Shown piece by piece: positions 1 through 7,243 of a DNA stretch of 64,000 nucleotides. How positions within the stretch are numbered: position 1 is the stretch's first letter; each line of letters opens with the position of its first letter. Source of the stretch: Salsuginibacillus kocurii DSM 18087 (lineage in GTDB: Bacteria > Bacillota > Bacilli > Bacillales > Marinococcaceae). The DNA lies in contig NZ_KB898631.1 of the NCBI RefSeq assembly GCF_000377705.1, positions 62,001-126,000 of the forward strand, in the 5' to 3' direction. The notes beneath the pieces were generated by a model. It made no database searches. It had not been told where the DNA came from and saw nothing but the letters and a program-made list of their open reading frames with translations. The translations under genes and the position numbers were made by a program.

Positions 1-585
1 CGTAATTCCGCCTTGAGTTGCCAGCAGGCGCACACCATCCACGATAATACCGTCTTTCTGCTTTTCTTTTAAGTGCAGCGCTACGTTGGCATCTTTTTGT
101 TCACTTTGAGCTTTCGCCCGGTTCACTTGTGGATGAATGAGCGTATGCGTCAAGCTGATATCATTTTCTCGAGCGTACTCGTAATAATTTCTTGCATTCT
201 CCGCAAACATTGGATCATCTTCTGCAAAAAGATCGTTTGCCACGCCCATGGCCATAACTTCAGCATTCAAATAATCCGGGGAGCGCCCCATCATTCCGCC
301 AGAGATGCGAGCCCATTCCTGAATGGCTTCACGGCGGGCCACAAGATCTTCAAGTGTTTTAGGCTGCTTGAACGTCATTCCCACTTGTTCGTTGGTTGTC
401 GGCGATTGATAAAGCATTTTTGATGGCTTATCAAATTGTCTGTCGTATAACGCAGCCATCGAATCAATGACATTTTTAAACGCAGGGTGTTCAGTTGGGT
501 CATCTACTCGTTCTCCGTGAATATACACATTGTTACCCGCTTCTTTTAGTCGGCGTTTATACTCTGCTCCTGTTTTTGCTGGCAT
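1..585 (-). CDS. hpaB: 4-hydroxyphenylacetate 3-monooxygenase, oxygenase component (5' part only)
   Basis: The frame is open from an ATG at 585 to the window edge (195 codons), so only the N-terminal part is present. It begins MPAKTGAEYKRRL and contains stretches such as VYIHGERVDDPTEHPAF and GRSPDYLNAEV that are typical of the HpaB/HpaH N-terminal domain. The family uses reduced flavin and O2 to hydroxylate 4-hydroxyphenylacetate to homoprotocatechuate, the entry step of this pathway. A clear ribosome site (GTAGGAGG) precedes the ATG. It lies 21 bases downstream of hpaE on the same strand, so the two are probably co-transcribed. Substrate specificity rests on the neighbouring hpa genes; other flavin-dependent phenol hydroxylases of this family cannot be excluded from the fragment. 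Confidence 0.85.
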   Translation of the reverse strand, partial: MPAKTGAEYKRRLKEAGNNVYIHGERVDDPTEHPAFKNVIDSMAALYDRQFDKPSKMLYQSPTTNEQVGMTFKQPKTLEDLVARREAIQEWARISGGMMGRSPDYLNAEVMAMGVANDLFAEDDPMFAENARNYYEYARENDISLTHTLIHPQVNRAKAQSEQKDANVALHLKEKQKDGIIVDGVRLLATQGGIT

Positions 586-606
586 TTGACTTTCTACCTC
601 CTACTT

Positions 607-2124
607 TTATTTTCCAAATTGAGGGATATAATGATCCTCCAACGCGACATGAACCACTTGTGCCTCTGTATAAAATTCAAAGGCATAATGACCACCTTCA
701 CGGCCGATACCGCTGTGCTTTGCACCTCCAAATGGAATGCGCAGATCTCGCACATTTTGGGAATTTACCCAGAGCATACCTGAATCGATCTTTTGTGCAA
801 CGCGGTGTCCACGCTTGATATTATCCGTCCAAACATATCCTGCCAGGCCGTATCGTACGCCGTTGGCTTTTTGAATCACTTCCTCTTCCTCTTTAAACGT
901 CATCACTGCAAGGACTGGCCCGAATATTTCTTCTTGAACGACACGCATCTCTTGCTCTGCGTTGAGAATCAACGTTGGAGCGACAAAGTTTCCGCTCTCT
1001 ACATCTGCTGGAATTTGTCCGCTGTACAGCTCTGCCCCTTCATCTTTGGCAAGCTCAAGATAAGAGCGGACATTTTCATAATGGTTTTTATGGATGAGCG
1101 GCCCAATTTGTGTCGTTTCATCCATTGGATCGCCAACACGAATATTGGATACCCGCTCTTTTAACCGGTTGATAAATTCTTCTTGAATCGATTCATGCAC
1201 ATACAGGCGTGAATTGGCAGTGCACCTTTCGCCATTGAAAGAGAAAATACCCCAAACACAAGCATCCAGCGCCCGTTCAAAATCGGCATCGTCAAATACG
1301 ATAATTGGAGACTTCCCACCAAGTTCCATGGAGAACTGCTTTAATGAGTCAGCTCCATTCTTCATGATTTCTACGCCTGTAGTTGTTTCGCCCGTAAAGG
1401 AAATGAGCTCTACATCCTCATGGGCGACAAGAGCTGCTCCAGCCTCTTCGCCGTAGCCGTGAACAATGTTGAAGACGCCATCAGGCAGGCCGACTTTGTC
1501 AATAATTTCCGCCAGGCGATTTGCAGTTAAAGGAGACCATTCAGCTGGTTTAAGAATAACGGTGTTTCCTGTGGCAAGAGCCGGGGCAATTTTCCATGTC
1601 TCTAACATAAACGGTGCATTCCAAGGAGTAATTAAACCTGCAATTCCTACCGGTTTATAAATCGTATAGTTAATGAACTGGTCATCAACCTGGTATGCTT
1701 CCCCTACGAGTCGGCTTTTCACCATTTCTGCATAGAAACGGAAGTTCTGGGCCGCTCTTGCTACCATTTTTTTTGTTTGAGCTAAAGGAAGACCGGTGTC
1801 GAAAGATTCTAATGGTGCAATTTCGTCTATGTGCTCATCAATAACGTCAGCAATTTTATAAATATATTTCATTCGTTCTTCGATTTTCATTGTGCCCCAT
1901 TCACCTTTGAAGGCTGAGCGTGCGGCCATTACCGCTTGGTCGATATCTTCTTTTCCGCCTGCAGCTACTTCATTTATCTTTTCATTAGTAAATGGGCTGA
2001 TGTTGGTAAAAAACTTTCCAGAAGCTGGAACAGTAAATGTGCCATTAATGTATTGCTGAATAGTAGTTACTGATTCTATTGCTTCACGTCCGCTTTTTTC
2101 CAATTGATCTAATTTCATACTCAC
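607..2124 (-). CDS. hpaE: 5-carboxymethyl-2-hydroxymuconate semialdehyde dehydrogenase
   Basis: 505 aa, full length for the aldehyde dehydrogenase superfamily. It oxidises the ring-cleavage product of homoprotocatechuate to 5-carboxymethyl-2-hydroxymuconate with NAD+. Visible motifs are the Rossmann/NAD region (ITPWNAPFMLETWKIAPAL), the catalytic Glu in MELGGKSP and the nucleophilic Cys in GERCTANSR. The chosen GTG start at 2124 has GAGGAGGAG about 7 bases upstream; an ATG two codons later (2118) is possible. It is transcribed with hpaB. A perfect cre site at 2170-2185 lies just upstream, which suggests catabolite repression. The HpaE name rests on the local hpa gene set as much as on the sequence. 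Confidence 0.88.
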   Translation of the reverse strand: MSMKLDQLEKSGREAIESVTTIQQYINGTFTVPASGKFFTNISPFTNEKINEVAAGGKEDIDQAVMAARSAFKGEWGTMKIEERMKYIYKIADVIDEHIDEIAPLESFDTGLPLAQTKKMVARAAQNFRFYAEMVKSRLVGEAYQVDDQFINYTIYKPVGIAGLITPWNAPFMLETWKIAPALATGNTVILKPAEWSPLTANRLAEIIDKVGLPDGVFNIVHGYGEEAGAALVAHEDVELISFTGETTTGVEIMKNGADSLKQFSMELGGKSPIIVFDDADFERALDACVWGIFSFNGERCTANSRLYVHESIQEEFINRLKERVSNIRVGDPMDETTQIGPLIHKNHYENVRSYLELAKDEGAELYSGQIPADVESGNFVAPTLILNAEQEMRVVQEEIFGPVLAVMTFKEEEEVIQKANGVRYGLAGYVWTDNIKRGHRVAQKIDSGMLWVNSQNVRDLRIPFGGAKHSGIGREGGHYAFEFYTEAQVVHVALEDHYIPQFGK

Positions 2125-2169
2125 TTTCTCTCCTCCTCACTTTTTATTTAAAATTTTGAAATTATTGAA

Positions 2170-2185
2170 TTGTTAACGCTTTCAA
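2170..2185. promoter_or_regulatory. cre site (CcpA operator) in front of the hpaE-hpaB operon
   Basis: On the minus strand it reads TTGAAAGCGTTAACAA, which fits the WTGNAARCGNWWWCAW consensus at every position. It lies about 46 bases upstream of the hpaE start and 78 bases upstream of the divergent lysR start, so CcpA could repress either promoter. Confidence 0.75.
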
Positions 2186-2262
2186 TGTACCATTGATTTA
2201 AACATATGGAAAATATTAATAAAATTCGTTTAACATATGAAAAAAGTATAGGAGGGTCCTAT

Positions 2263-3171
2263 ATGGATTCAAAAAAACTTCGCTACTTTGTTGCCATTGC
2301 AGAAGAAGGGCAAATTACAAAAGCGGCCCAGCGGCTTCATATGGCACAACCCCCTTTAAGCCAGCAGTTAAAACTCCTGGAAGAAGAATTGGGCGTAAAG
2401 CTAGTCAATCGTTATAGACGGTCACTTGAATTAACAGAGGCCGGCCGTGTCCTTTATAAAAAGAGTAAACGTATGCTTGAAGATTTGGAGGATATTTCAA
2501 TTGAAATTAAAGAAGTTCACGAAGGAATAAAAGGGGAATTGAAGATCGGTGCCAACAAGTCTTGCTTTGCGTATTTGCCTAAACAAATGAAAAAATTACG
2601 CGAACAGCACCCCGGCATTCATTATAAATTACGAGAAGGAGATACCTACGCTCTTAGCAACTTGGTAGAGTCGGGCGAGATTGAACTAGCCATCCTTAGA
2701 CTCCCGCTTAATAATCATTCTTTTTCGGTACTTTCTTTGCCGACTGAACCTTATGTTGTCGTGACCTCTGATGAATATGACCCTTTTCAAGCGTCAACCC
2801 ATACGATTTCGATTAAAGCTTTAGAACATCTTCCCCTTCTTTTGCTCCACCGTTTAAGTGGAAAAGGGCAATATGAAGTCATTTTAAATGAATGCCGAAA
2901 TCATGGCTTTGAAGCCAAGGTAGTGTGTGAATGCCCGGATGCATCCATGTTGCTATCATTGGCTCATACCGGCAGCGGAATAGCAATTGTTCCAGAATCC
3001 ACGCTGCACGCTTTTCCCTACAACGGACTGAAAATCTATCACATGTCAGATTCTTTTATTTCCGCCCAACCTGCCATTGTCTGGAATAAAGACCGGTATT
3101 TATCTCGTACCGCCGAACGTTTCATTGACCTCATGCGTGAAAATTATATGTTAAAGGAAATAACCCCCTAA
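2263..3171 (+). CDS. LysR-family transcriptional regulator
   Basis: 302 aa from an ATG at 2263 preceded by GGAGGG; a frame-compatible ATG 57 bases upstream lacks a ribosome site. The N-terminal winged helix-turn-helix is plain (residues 1-60: ALRRLHMAQPPLSQQLK-type helix followed by LELTEAG), and a periplasmic-binding-like effector domain follows. It is divergent from hpaE-hpaB, with a 138-base intergenic region holding a cre site, the usual arrangement of a LysR activator with its target operon. The likely role is effector-dependent control of HPA catabolism, inferred from position. The effector is not known. Confidence 0.85.
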   Translation: MDSKKLRYFVAIAEEGQITKAAQRLHMAQPPLSQQLKLLEEELGVKLVNRYRRSLELTEAGRVLYKKSKRMLEDLEDISIEIKEVHEGIKGELKIGANKSCFAYLPKQMKKLREQHPGIHYKLREGDTYALSNLVESGEIELAILRLPLNNHSFSVLSLPTEPYVVVTSDEYDPFQASTHTISIKALEHLPLLLLHRLSGKGQYEVILNECRNHGFEAKVVCECPDASMLLSLAHTGSGIAIVPESTLHAFPYNGLKIYHMSDSFISAQPAIVWNKDRYLSRTAERFIDLMRENYMLKEITP

Positions 3172-3244
3172 CCATTTACAACATAGTTAAAAATAGCTCC
3201 CCGTCTTACTGGCAGATAAGATCTTATATTGAAATCATAAATAA

Positions 3245-3258
3245 AATCATATATGATT
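3245..3258. promoter_or_regulatory. Perfect 14-bp palindrome, candidate GntR operator
   Basis: AATCATATATGATT is a perfect palindrome ending 5 bases before the gntR ATG. A 13/14 copy is found at 4002-4015 in front of hpaG1, so this is probably the binding site through which the GntR protein controls itself and the downstream hpa genes. Confidence 0.6.
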
Positions 3259-3263
3259 ATTCT

Positions 3264-3920
3264 ATGAAAACGGATAATCAAAAAATAAACAAAACTAAAC
3301 AAGCTTATCATTTAATCAGTCAGCGAATTGTTGAAGGGCGTTACGTGCCAGGACAACGTATTATCCTTGATCAGATTGCCAAAGAAATGGGTTCCAGTCA
3401 TATTCCCGTAAGAGAAGCCATTCGCCAGCTCGAAGCAGACCAGTGGGTCGAACATATCCCTAATGTTGGAGCCGTGGTACGGACGATTGATGAAACTATT
3501 TATCAAGAAACATTGGAAGTCCTGGCCTTGAATGAAGGGTATGCCACTGCATTAGCAGCTTCTTACCTTACCGAAGAGGATCTACTTCTTCTGGAAGAGA
3601 CGAACAATAACATGAAAAGAGCCTTGGAATCTTACAATCTTCAAGAGCTGGGCCATTTGAACAAATCTTTTCATTACGCCATCTATCAAGCTTGCCCGAA
3701 TACCTCCCTGCGCAAAAATATTGAATTCGCTTGGGAACGTCTTGATACCGTTCGAGACAGCGGCTTTTCTTTCTTTCCCATGCGTGCTCCACAATCTGTA
3801 GCAGAGCATACTACTCTTATTGAGATGCTTCGCTCCAACAGTTCTTTTGAACAAATTGAACGCTTTGCCAGGGAACATAAGTTAGGCACCCTGCGCTCTT
3901 ACCAACAGCGGGATAACTAA
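3264..3920 (+). CDS. GntR-family regulator with FCD effector domain
   Basis: 218 aa. Residues 10-75 form the GntR winged helix (RIVEGRYVPGQRIILDQIAKEMG, then SHIPVREAIRQLEADQWVEH), followed by an all-helical FCD domain with the metal and effector-binding histidines expected in this class (HLNKSFHYAIY, VAEHTTLIE, REHKLGT). FCD regulators usually respond to small organic acids. It lies directly upstream of hpaG1-hpaG2-hpaF and shares a palindromic sequence with their promoter, so a repressor of HPA meta-cleavage genes is the simplest reading. No good ribosome site is visible in front of the ATG at 3264; translation may start on a near-leaderless transcript. Confidence 0.85.
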   Translation: MKTDNQKINKTKQAYHLISQRIVEGRYVPGQRIILDQIAKEMGSSHIPVREAIRQLEADQWVEHIPNVGAVVRTIDETIYQETLEVLALNEGYATALAASYLTEEDLLLLEETNNNMKRALESYNLQELGHLNKSFHYAIYQACPNTSLRKNIEFAWERLDTVRDSGFSFFPMRAPQSVAEHTTLIEMLRSNSSFEQIERFAREHKLGTLRSYQQRDN

Positions 3921-3929
3921 CTGACCTTA

Positions 3930-3997
3930 AACGCTTTCGTAAAATAAGTGCTTACGTCCTGATGCCCAGGGCGAAAGCGTAAAAGGAATTTTTACGC
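3930..3997 (+). terminator. Nested inverted repeats after gntR
   Basis: ACGCTTTCG near 3930 pairs with CGAAAGCGT at 3972-3980, and GCGTAAAA (3977-3984) pairs with TTTTACGC (3990-3997). The two stems share bases and are mutually exclusive. They may end the gntR transcript or act as an operator; there is no clean U-run. Confidence 0.35.
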
Positions 3998-4001
3998 CGG
4001 A

Positions 4002-4015
4002 AATAATATATGATT
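4002..4015. promoter_or_regulatory. Second copy of the GntR-type palindrome, in the hpaG1 promoter
   Basis: AATAATATATGATT matches the perfect palindrome at 3245-3258 in 13 of 14 positions and lies 32 bases before the hpaG1 start. The shared site links the GntR protein to the hpaG1-hpaG2-hpaF operon. Confidence 0.55.
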
Positions 4016-4047
4016 TTATATATTAAAAATCGTTAAGGAGGACTTTT

Positions 4048-4791
4048 ATGAAAGCGTTAGCCTATTTAAAAGGAAAATCTCTCCCTGAAGAGTTTGACCC
4101 TCAGACAGAAAACCCCGGGGCCAGTGCGAATGAGTTTGACATTCTAGTAAGTGGTGATGTATATGGCGTTGCATTAAATGACCGTTTGTTCCTAGACAAA
4201 AATGAAAGCACTTTCAATGAAAAACCTTATAATCAACCACCCACGGCACCCGTATTGTATATAAAACCGAAAAATACGTGGGCCCCCCACCAAACGACTG
4301 TAGCTCTGCCACCCGATGAAGAGTGTGTTCAAACAGGGGCGACAATCGGAGTGGTCTTTTCCGATACCGTCTCTTCTGCTTCCTACCAGCAAAGTAAATC
4401 AGCAATTAAAGGGCTCACGCTCGTCAATGATCTCCAACTTCCACACGAAAGTGTCTATCGCCCAGCTATTAAAGAACGTGCACGAGATCAATTTTGCCCG
4501 ATGGGTCCTTGGCTTACAATAGATGCTCTGCTTGAGGATAACCTAGCCACTACGACACTTGAAACCTATATAAATGGGGAGCTTGCTCATAGCTTTTCTT
4601 TAGAGCGCCTGTACCGGCCGCTCCCTCAACTAATCTCTGAAATCAGCCAGTTTATTACCTTCACGAAAGGCGACATGCTGCTGGTCGGCTCCGCGCATGA
4701 TGCTCCTTTAGCTAAAGCCGGTGATCATGTGACGATTAAAGCCGATACACTTGGAGAACTGCAAACCACTTTTAGCCAAGCAGAGAATTAA
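4048..4791 (+). CDS. hpaG1: Fumarylacetoacetate hydrolase-family protein, HpaG N-terminal-type subunit
   Basis: 247 aa, similar in layout to one half of the duplicated HpaG decarboxylase/isomerase. The FAH fold is recognisable (VLYIKPKNTWAPH, GLTLVNDLQLPHES, FCPMGPWLTID, FTKGDMLLVGSAHDAPL). The acidic ExE metal-binding motif of the active half is not present; the aligned stretch reads VQTGATIGVVF. This suggests a catalytically degenerate partner of the next gene, as described for the N-terminal half of HpaG. It has an AAGGAGG ribosome site and is separated from hpaG2 by 9 bases, so the two are co-translated. It is encoded as a separate protein, where Escherichia coli has one fused chain. Confidence 0.8.
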   Translation: MKALAYLKGKSLPEEFDPQTENPGASANEFDILVSGDVYGVALNDRLFLDKNESTFNEKPYNQPPTAPVLYIKPKNTWAPHQTTVALPPDEECVQTGATIGVVFSDTVSSASYQQSKSAIKGLTLVNDLQLPHESVYRPAIKERARDQFCPMGPWLTIDALLEDNLATTTLETYINGELAHSFSLERLYRPLPQLISEISQFITFTKGDMLLVGSAHDAPLAKAGDHVTIKADTLGELQTTFSQAEN

Positions 4792-4800
4792 GGGGAAAGG

Positions 4801-5574
4801 ATGAAGGATATGAAAAAAGGACGCGTTGCCGTACACGGAAGCATACATGAAGTAACAGCTCACGAAGATGGATTAATGTTAGAAGACGGGCGAATTGTCG
4901 CAGAGTCCGAGGTGAACTGGCTGCCGCCGGTTCAGCCGGAAACAACCTTCGCTCTTGGGCTTAATTACGCCGACCATGCCAGCGAGTTAGCTTTTGAACC
5001 GCCTAAAGAGCCTCTTGTCTTTTTAAAAGGGAAAAATACCATTATTGGGCATGAAGGCAGAACAAAACGACCTGTTAATGCTACGCATATGCATTATGAA
5101 TGCGAACTAGCCGTCGTGATCGGGAAAGCCGGCAAACATATCTCTGAAGAAGAAGCGTATGATTACATTACTGGCTACACAATCGCCAATGACTACGCTA
5201 TTCGAGACTTTCTGGAAAACTATTACCGTCCCAACATGCGCGTAAAAAACCGGGACACCTGCACGCCCCTTGGTCCTTGGCTCACCCCTAAAAAAGAAAT
5301 CCCAGATCCAATGAACCTTACACTCACCACAAAAGTAAACGGAAAACTCACCCAGGAAGGTTCTACCCGGGACATGGTGTTTAGTGTACCCTTTCTCGTC
5401 TCATATTTAAGTCAGTTCATGACCCTGAGCCCAGGAGACGTTATTCTAACCGGGACACCAAAAGGACTTGCCAAAGTTGAAGCTGGCGATGTAGTAGAAA
5501 CGGAGATTGAAGGCCTGGGCAGCTTAAAAAATACCATTATCGAATCAAGAGAAGAAATAATAAGCGTTAACTAG
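4801..5574 (+). CDS. hpaG2: 2-oxo-hept-3-ene-1,7-dioate isomerase / OPET decarboxylase, catalytic subunit
   Basis: 257 aa FAH-family protein with an intact active site: the HYECELAVVIG segment carries the ExE metal ligands and is followed by GYTIANDYAIRD, GPWLTPKKEIPDP and GDVILTGTPKG. The enzyme decarboxylates 5-oxopent-3-ene-1,2,5-tricarboxylate and isomerises the product in HPA meta-cleavage. It lies between hpaG1 (9-base gap) and hpaF (12 to 15 bases). The start at 4801 has AGGGG upstream; a second in-frame ATG at 4810 is possible. Together with hpaG1 it probably forms the two-domain enzyme. Confidence 0.85.
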   Translation: MKDMKKGRVAVHGSIHEVTAHEDGLMLEDGRIVAESEVNWLPPVQPETTFALGLNYADHASELAFEPPKEPLVFLKGKNTIIGHEGRTKRPVNATHMHYECELAVVIGKAGKHISEEEAYDYITGYTIANDYAIRDFLENYYRPNMRVKNRDTCTPLGPWLTPKKEIPDPMNLTLTTKVNGKLTQEGSTRDMVFSVPFLVSYLSQFMTLSPGDVILTGTPKGLAKVEAGDVVETEIEGLGSLKNTIIESREEIISVN

Positions 5575-5589
5575 AAAGGGGGAAAGATG

Positions 5590-5970
5590 GTGCCACATTT
5601 AATCATCGAATATACTAAAAACCTTGAACAAGATCTAAACATTAATGATTTGCTTAAAGCCATGCATGCTGAACTAGCAAAACGAACAGACATTTTTCCG
5701 CTTGGAGGCATTCGGGTGCGCGCTTATCCAGCCGAAAATTATATAATAGCAGACGGCCAAGAAGAGGATGCTTTTATCCACGCCGCCTTGAAAATCGGCG
5801 GAGGGCGCAGTGATGCAGAGAAAAATGATGCAGGTAAAGCCCTCTTCGCTGCCATGACAAAGACTTGCCAAGCAATTTATGAACAGCGCTATCTCGGTTT
5901 ATCATTAGAGATTTCCGAGTTCACTCATGGCACCTACAAGAAAAACAATATTCATGCCAGGTTTTCTTAA
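5590..5970 (+). CDS. hpaF: 5-carboxymethyl-2-hydroxymuconate delta-isomerase
   Basis: 126 aa of the tautomerase-like HpaF family, which isomerises 5-carboxymethyl-2-hydroxymuconate before decarboxylation by HpaG. Conserved stretches are PHLIIEYT at the N-terminus, FPLGGIRVRAYP, ALKIGGGRS and the C-terminal NNIHARF. I place the start at the GTG at 5590 rather than the ATG at 5587: GTG puts the catalytic Pro directly after the initiator Met, as the mechanism requires, and lies 7 bases from the AAAGGGGG ribosome site rather than 4. The ATG start would give MVPH. It is the last gene of the hpaG1-G2-F operon, followed by a terminator. Confidence 0.85.
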   Translation: MPHLIIEYTKNLEQDLNINDLLKAMHAELAKRTDIFPLGGIRVRAYPAENYIIADGQEEDAFIHAALKIGGGRSDAEKNDAGKALFAAMTKTCQAIYEQRYLGLSLEISEFTHGTYKKNNIHARFS

Positions 5971-6008
5971 CTAAAAACCGTACCTTCCCTCGTAACGTGA
6001 TAATAAAA

Positions 6009-6044
6009 ATGACGAAGGCGCCTGCGCACTTCGTCATTATTTTT
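6009..6044 (+). terminator. Rho-independent terminator of the hpaG1-G2-F operon
   Basis: A 10-bp perfect stem (AATGACGAAG with CTTCGTCATT) followed by a T-rich run, 39 bases after the hpaF stop. Confidence 0.8.
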
Positions 6045-6126
6045 GCAATTGTTTTATTAAAATGAAACATTTAAGGTGAGATCTCGTAAATTACATAGAA
6101 CTCTTCACAAAGAAAGGACCTCACTC

Positions 6127-6939
6127 ATGCTTCAATCTATGTACCAACGACGCCGAAACGTTTCACTTATCCTTACTGGGATTCTTCTACTGATAAGTTT
6201 AATTATCTTCAGCTTCACCCCATTTAATAGCGCCGATGATTGGTTTGCTTTTGTTTATATGGGAATAGGGCTACTTTTATGTTTAGGTACTGCTAGTATC
6301 AGCAACCACAAGCTTAAACAAGTGCAAGGCCATAACCTGCCAGAAAGTGACGCTTCTTTGTTTGAAGCCAACCATATTGTAATAAAAAAAGATGTCGGCC
6401 TCTTTCCTCGCCTCTTGTTATTTCAAAAAAACGGTGCTTATGCAGGCGTTATCAAACCGCTCCATATCCCATGGTATTGTTATCCATTTGGAATCTTATT
6501 AAAGGAAAGCGCCATTTATCTTCCGATCACGTACGGTGTGTACAACAGCAAAGATGAGATAGTCATGCACTTACATATTCGCGGCTTTCTTAAAGCGAAA
6601 TCAAACGTTCAAATCACCAATGCCGCTAAAGAACACATCGGCGACTATACCCAATTCGACTTTCAAAACCTCGTAAATATTCGAGGTGAATTGACAAAGC
6701 CCGATGGCGATCTTGTCTTAGCCATTCAAACCAAAGGCTTCATGGGAGACTTTCGCCTAATTGATGACAACGGGGTGACCTGGGCCCATTTTTACAATGG
6801 CTACTTTCCACACAATTACACTCATTTGTTTCGCGATATCGACAATTCAATTGTCGATTTAAACCTCCACCTTGCCGAACGCCAGAAAAAACTCCTGCTC
6901 GGCTTCATTGCGTTTTCCTTTTTGCAAAGGCAGAGGTAG
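6127..6939 (+). CDS. Uncharacterised membrane-anchored protein
   Basis: 270 aa from the ATG at 6127, which has AGAAAGGA 8 bases upstream; a GTG at 6076 would add 17 residues without a ribosome site. Two hydrophobic segments near residues 12-35 and 44-65 form a hairpin in the membrane, followed by a soluble, beta-rich part of about 200 residues with short GDFRLIDDNG and WAHFYNGYFPHNY motifs. The soluble part recalls LURP-one/scramblase-like beta barrels in layout, but I cannot assign a family. It stands alone between the hpa operon and a convergent gene. Function unknown. Confidence 0.65.
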   Translation: MLQSMYQRRRNVSLILTGILLLISLIIFSFTPFNSADDWFAFVYMGIGLLLCLGTASISNHKLKQVQGHNLPESDASLFEANHIVIKKDVGLFPRLLLFQKNGAYAGVIKPLHIPWYCYPFGILLKESAIYLPITYGVYNSKDEIVMHLHIRGFLKAKSNVQITNAAKEHIGDYTQFDFQNLVNIRGELTKPDGDLVLAIQTKGFMGDFRLIDDNGVTWAHFYNGYFPHNYTHLFRDIDNSIVDLNLHLAERQKKLLLGFIAFSFLQRQR

Positions 6940-6964
6940 AACAGCTTCTCCTTAATAACAAAAA

Positions 6965-6994
6965 CGCCCATTCTGCACAGGGATAGAATGGGCG
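6965..6994 (-). terminator. Terminator in minus orientation
   Basis: Stem CGCCCATTCT (6965-6974) with AGAATGGGCG (6985-6994). The T-run lies on the minus-strand side (TTTTTGTTATT), so it fits termination of the Rieske gene transcript. Confidence 0.6.
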
Positions 6995-7173
6995 CGGTCT
7001 GTGAAGGTTTTCAACTAGTCTTGTCACTTTTCCTCACGAAATAAACCCTACCTCTTTCTTACAAATGTTTTCTAGTTTTATTGTCCTGTAACATTCCCCA
7101 ATTTTCAATGTTAAAAATATAATAACGAATCGCTTTTCTCCCCTGGATCTTCGCAACCTCCGAAACCTAATAA

Positions 7174-7206
7174 CCCCTGGTCCAGTGGCAGACCAGGAGT
7201 TTTTTC
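7174..7206 (+). terminator. Terminator in plus orientation
   Basis: Stem CCCCTGGTC (7174-7182) with GACCAGGAG (7191-7199), followed by TTTTTT. It would stop plus-strand read-through from the gene ending at 6939. Confidence 0.65.
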
Positions 7207-7243
7207 GTGATTTTCTATGAAATAGCTTCTTCTCTTGTTCCCC

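Larger units (their letters stand above)
6940..7243. other. Intergenic stretch between convergent genes
   Basis: It holds two strong hairpins (6965-6994 and 7174-7206) that separate the plus-strand membrane protein from the minus-strand Rieske gene. I see no coding potential in it. Confidence 0.6.
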
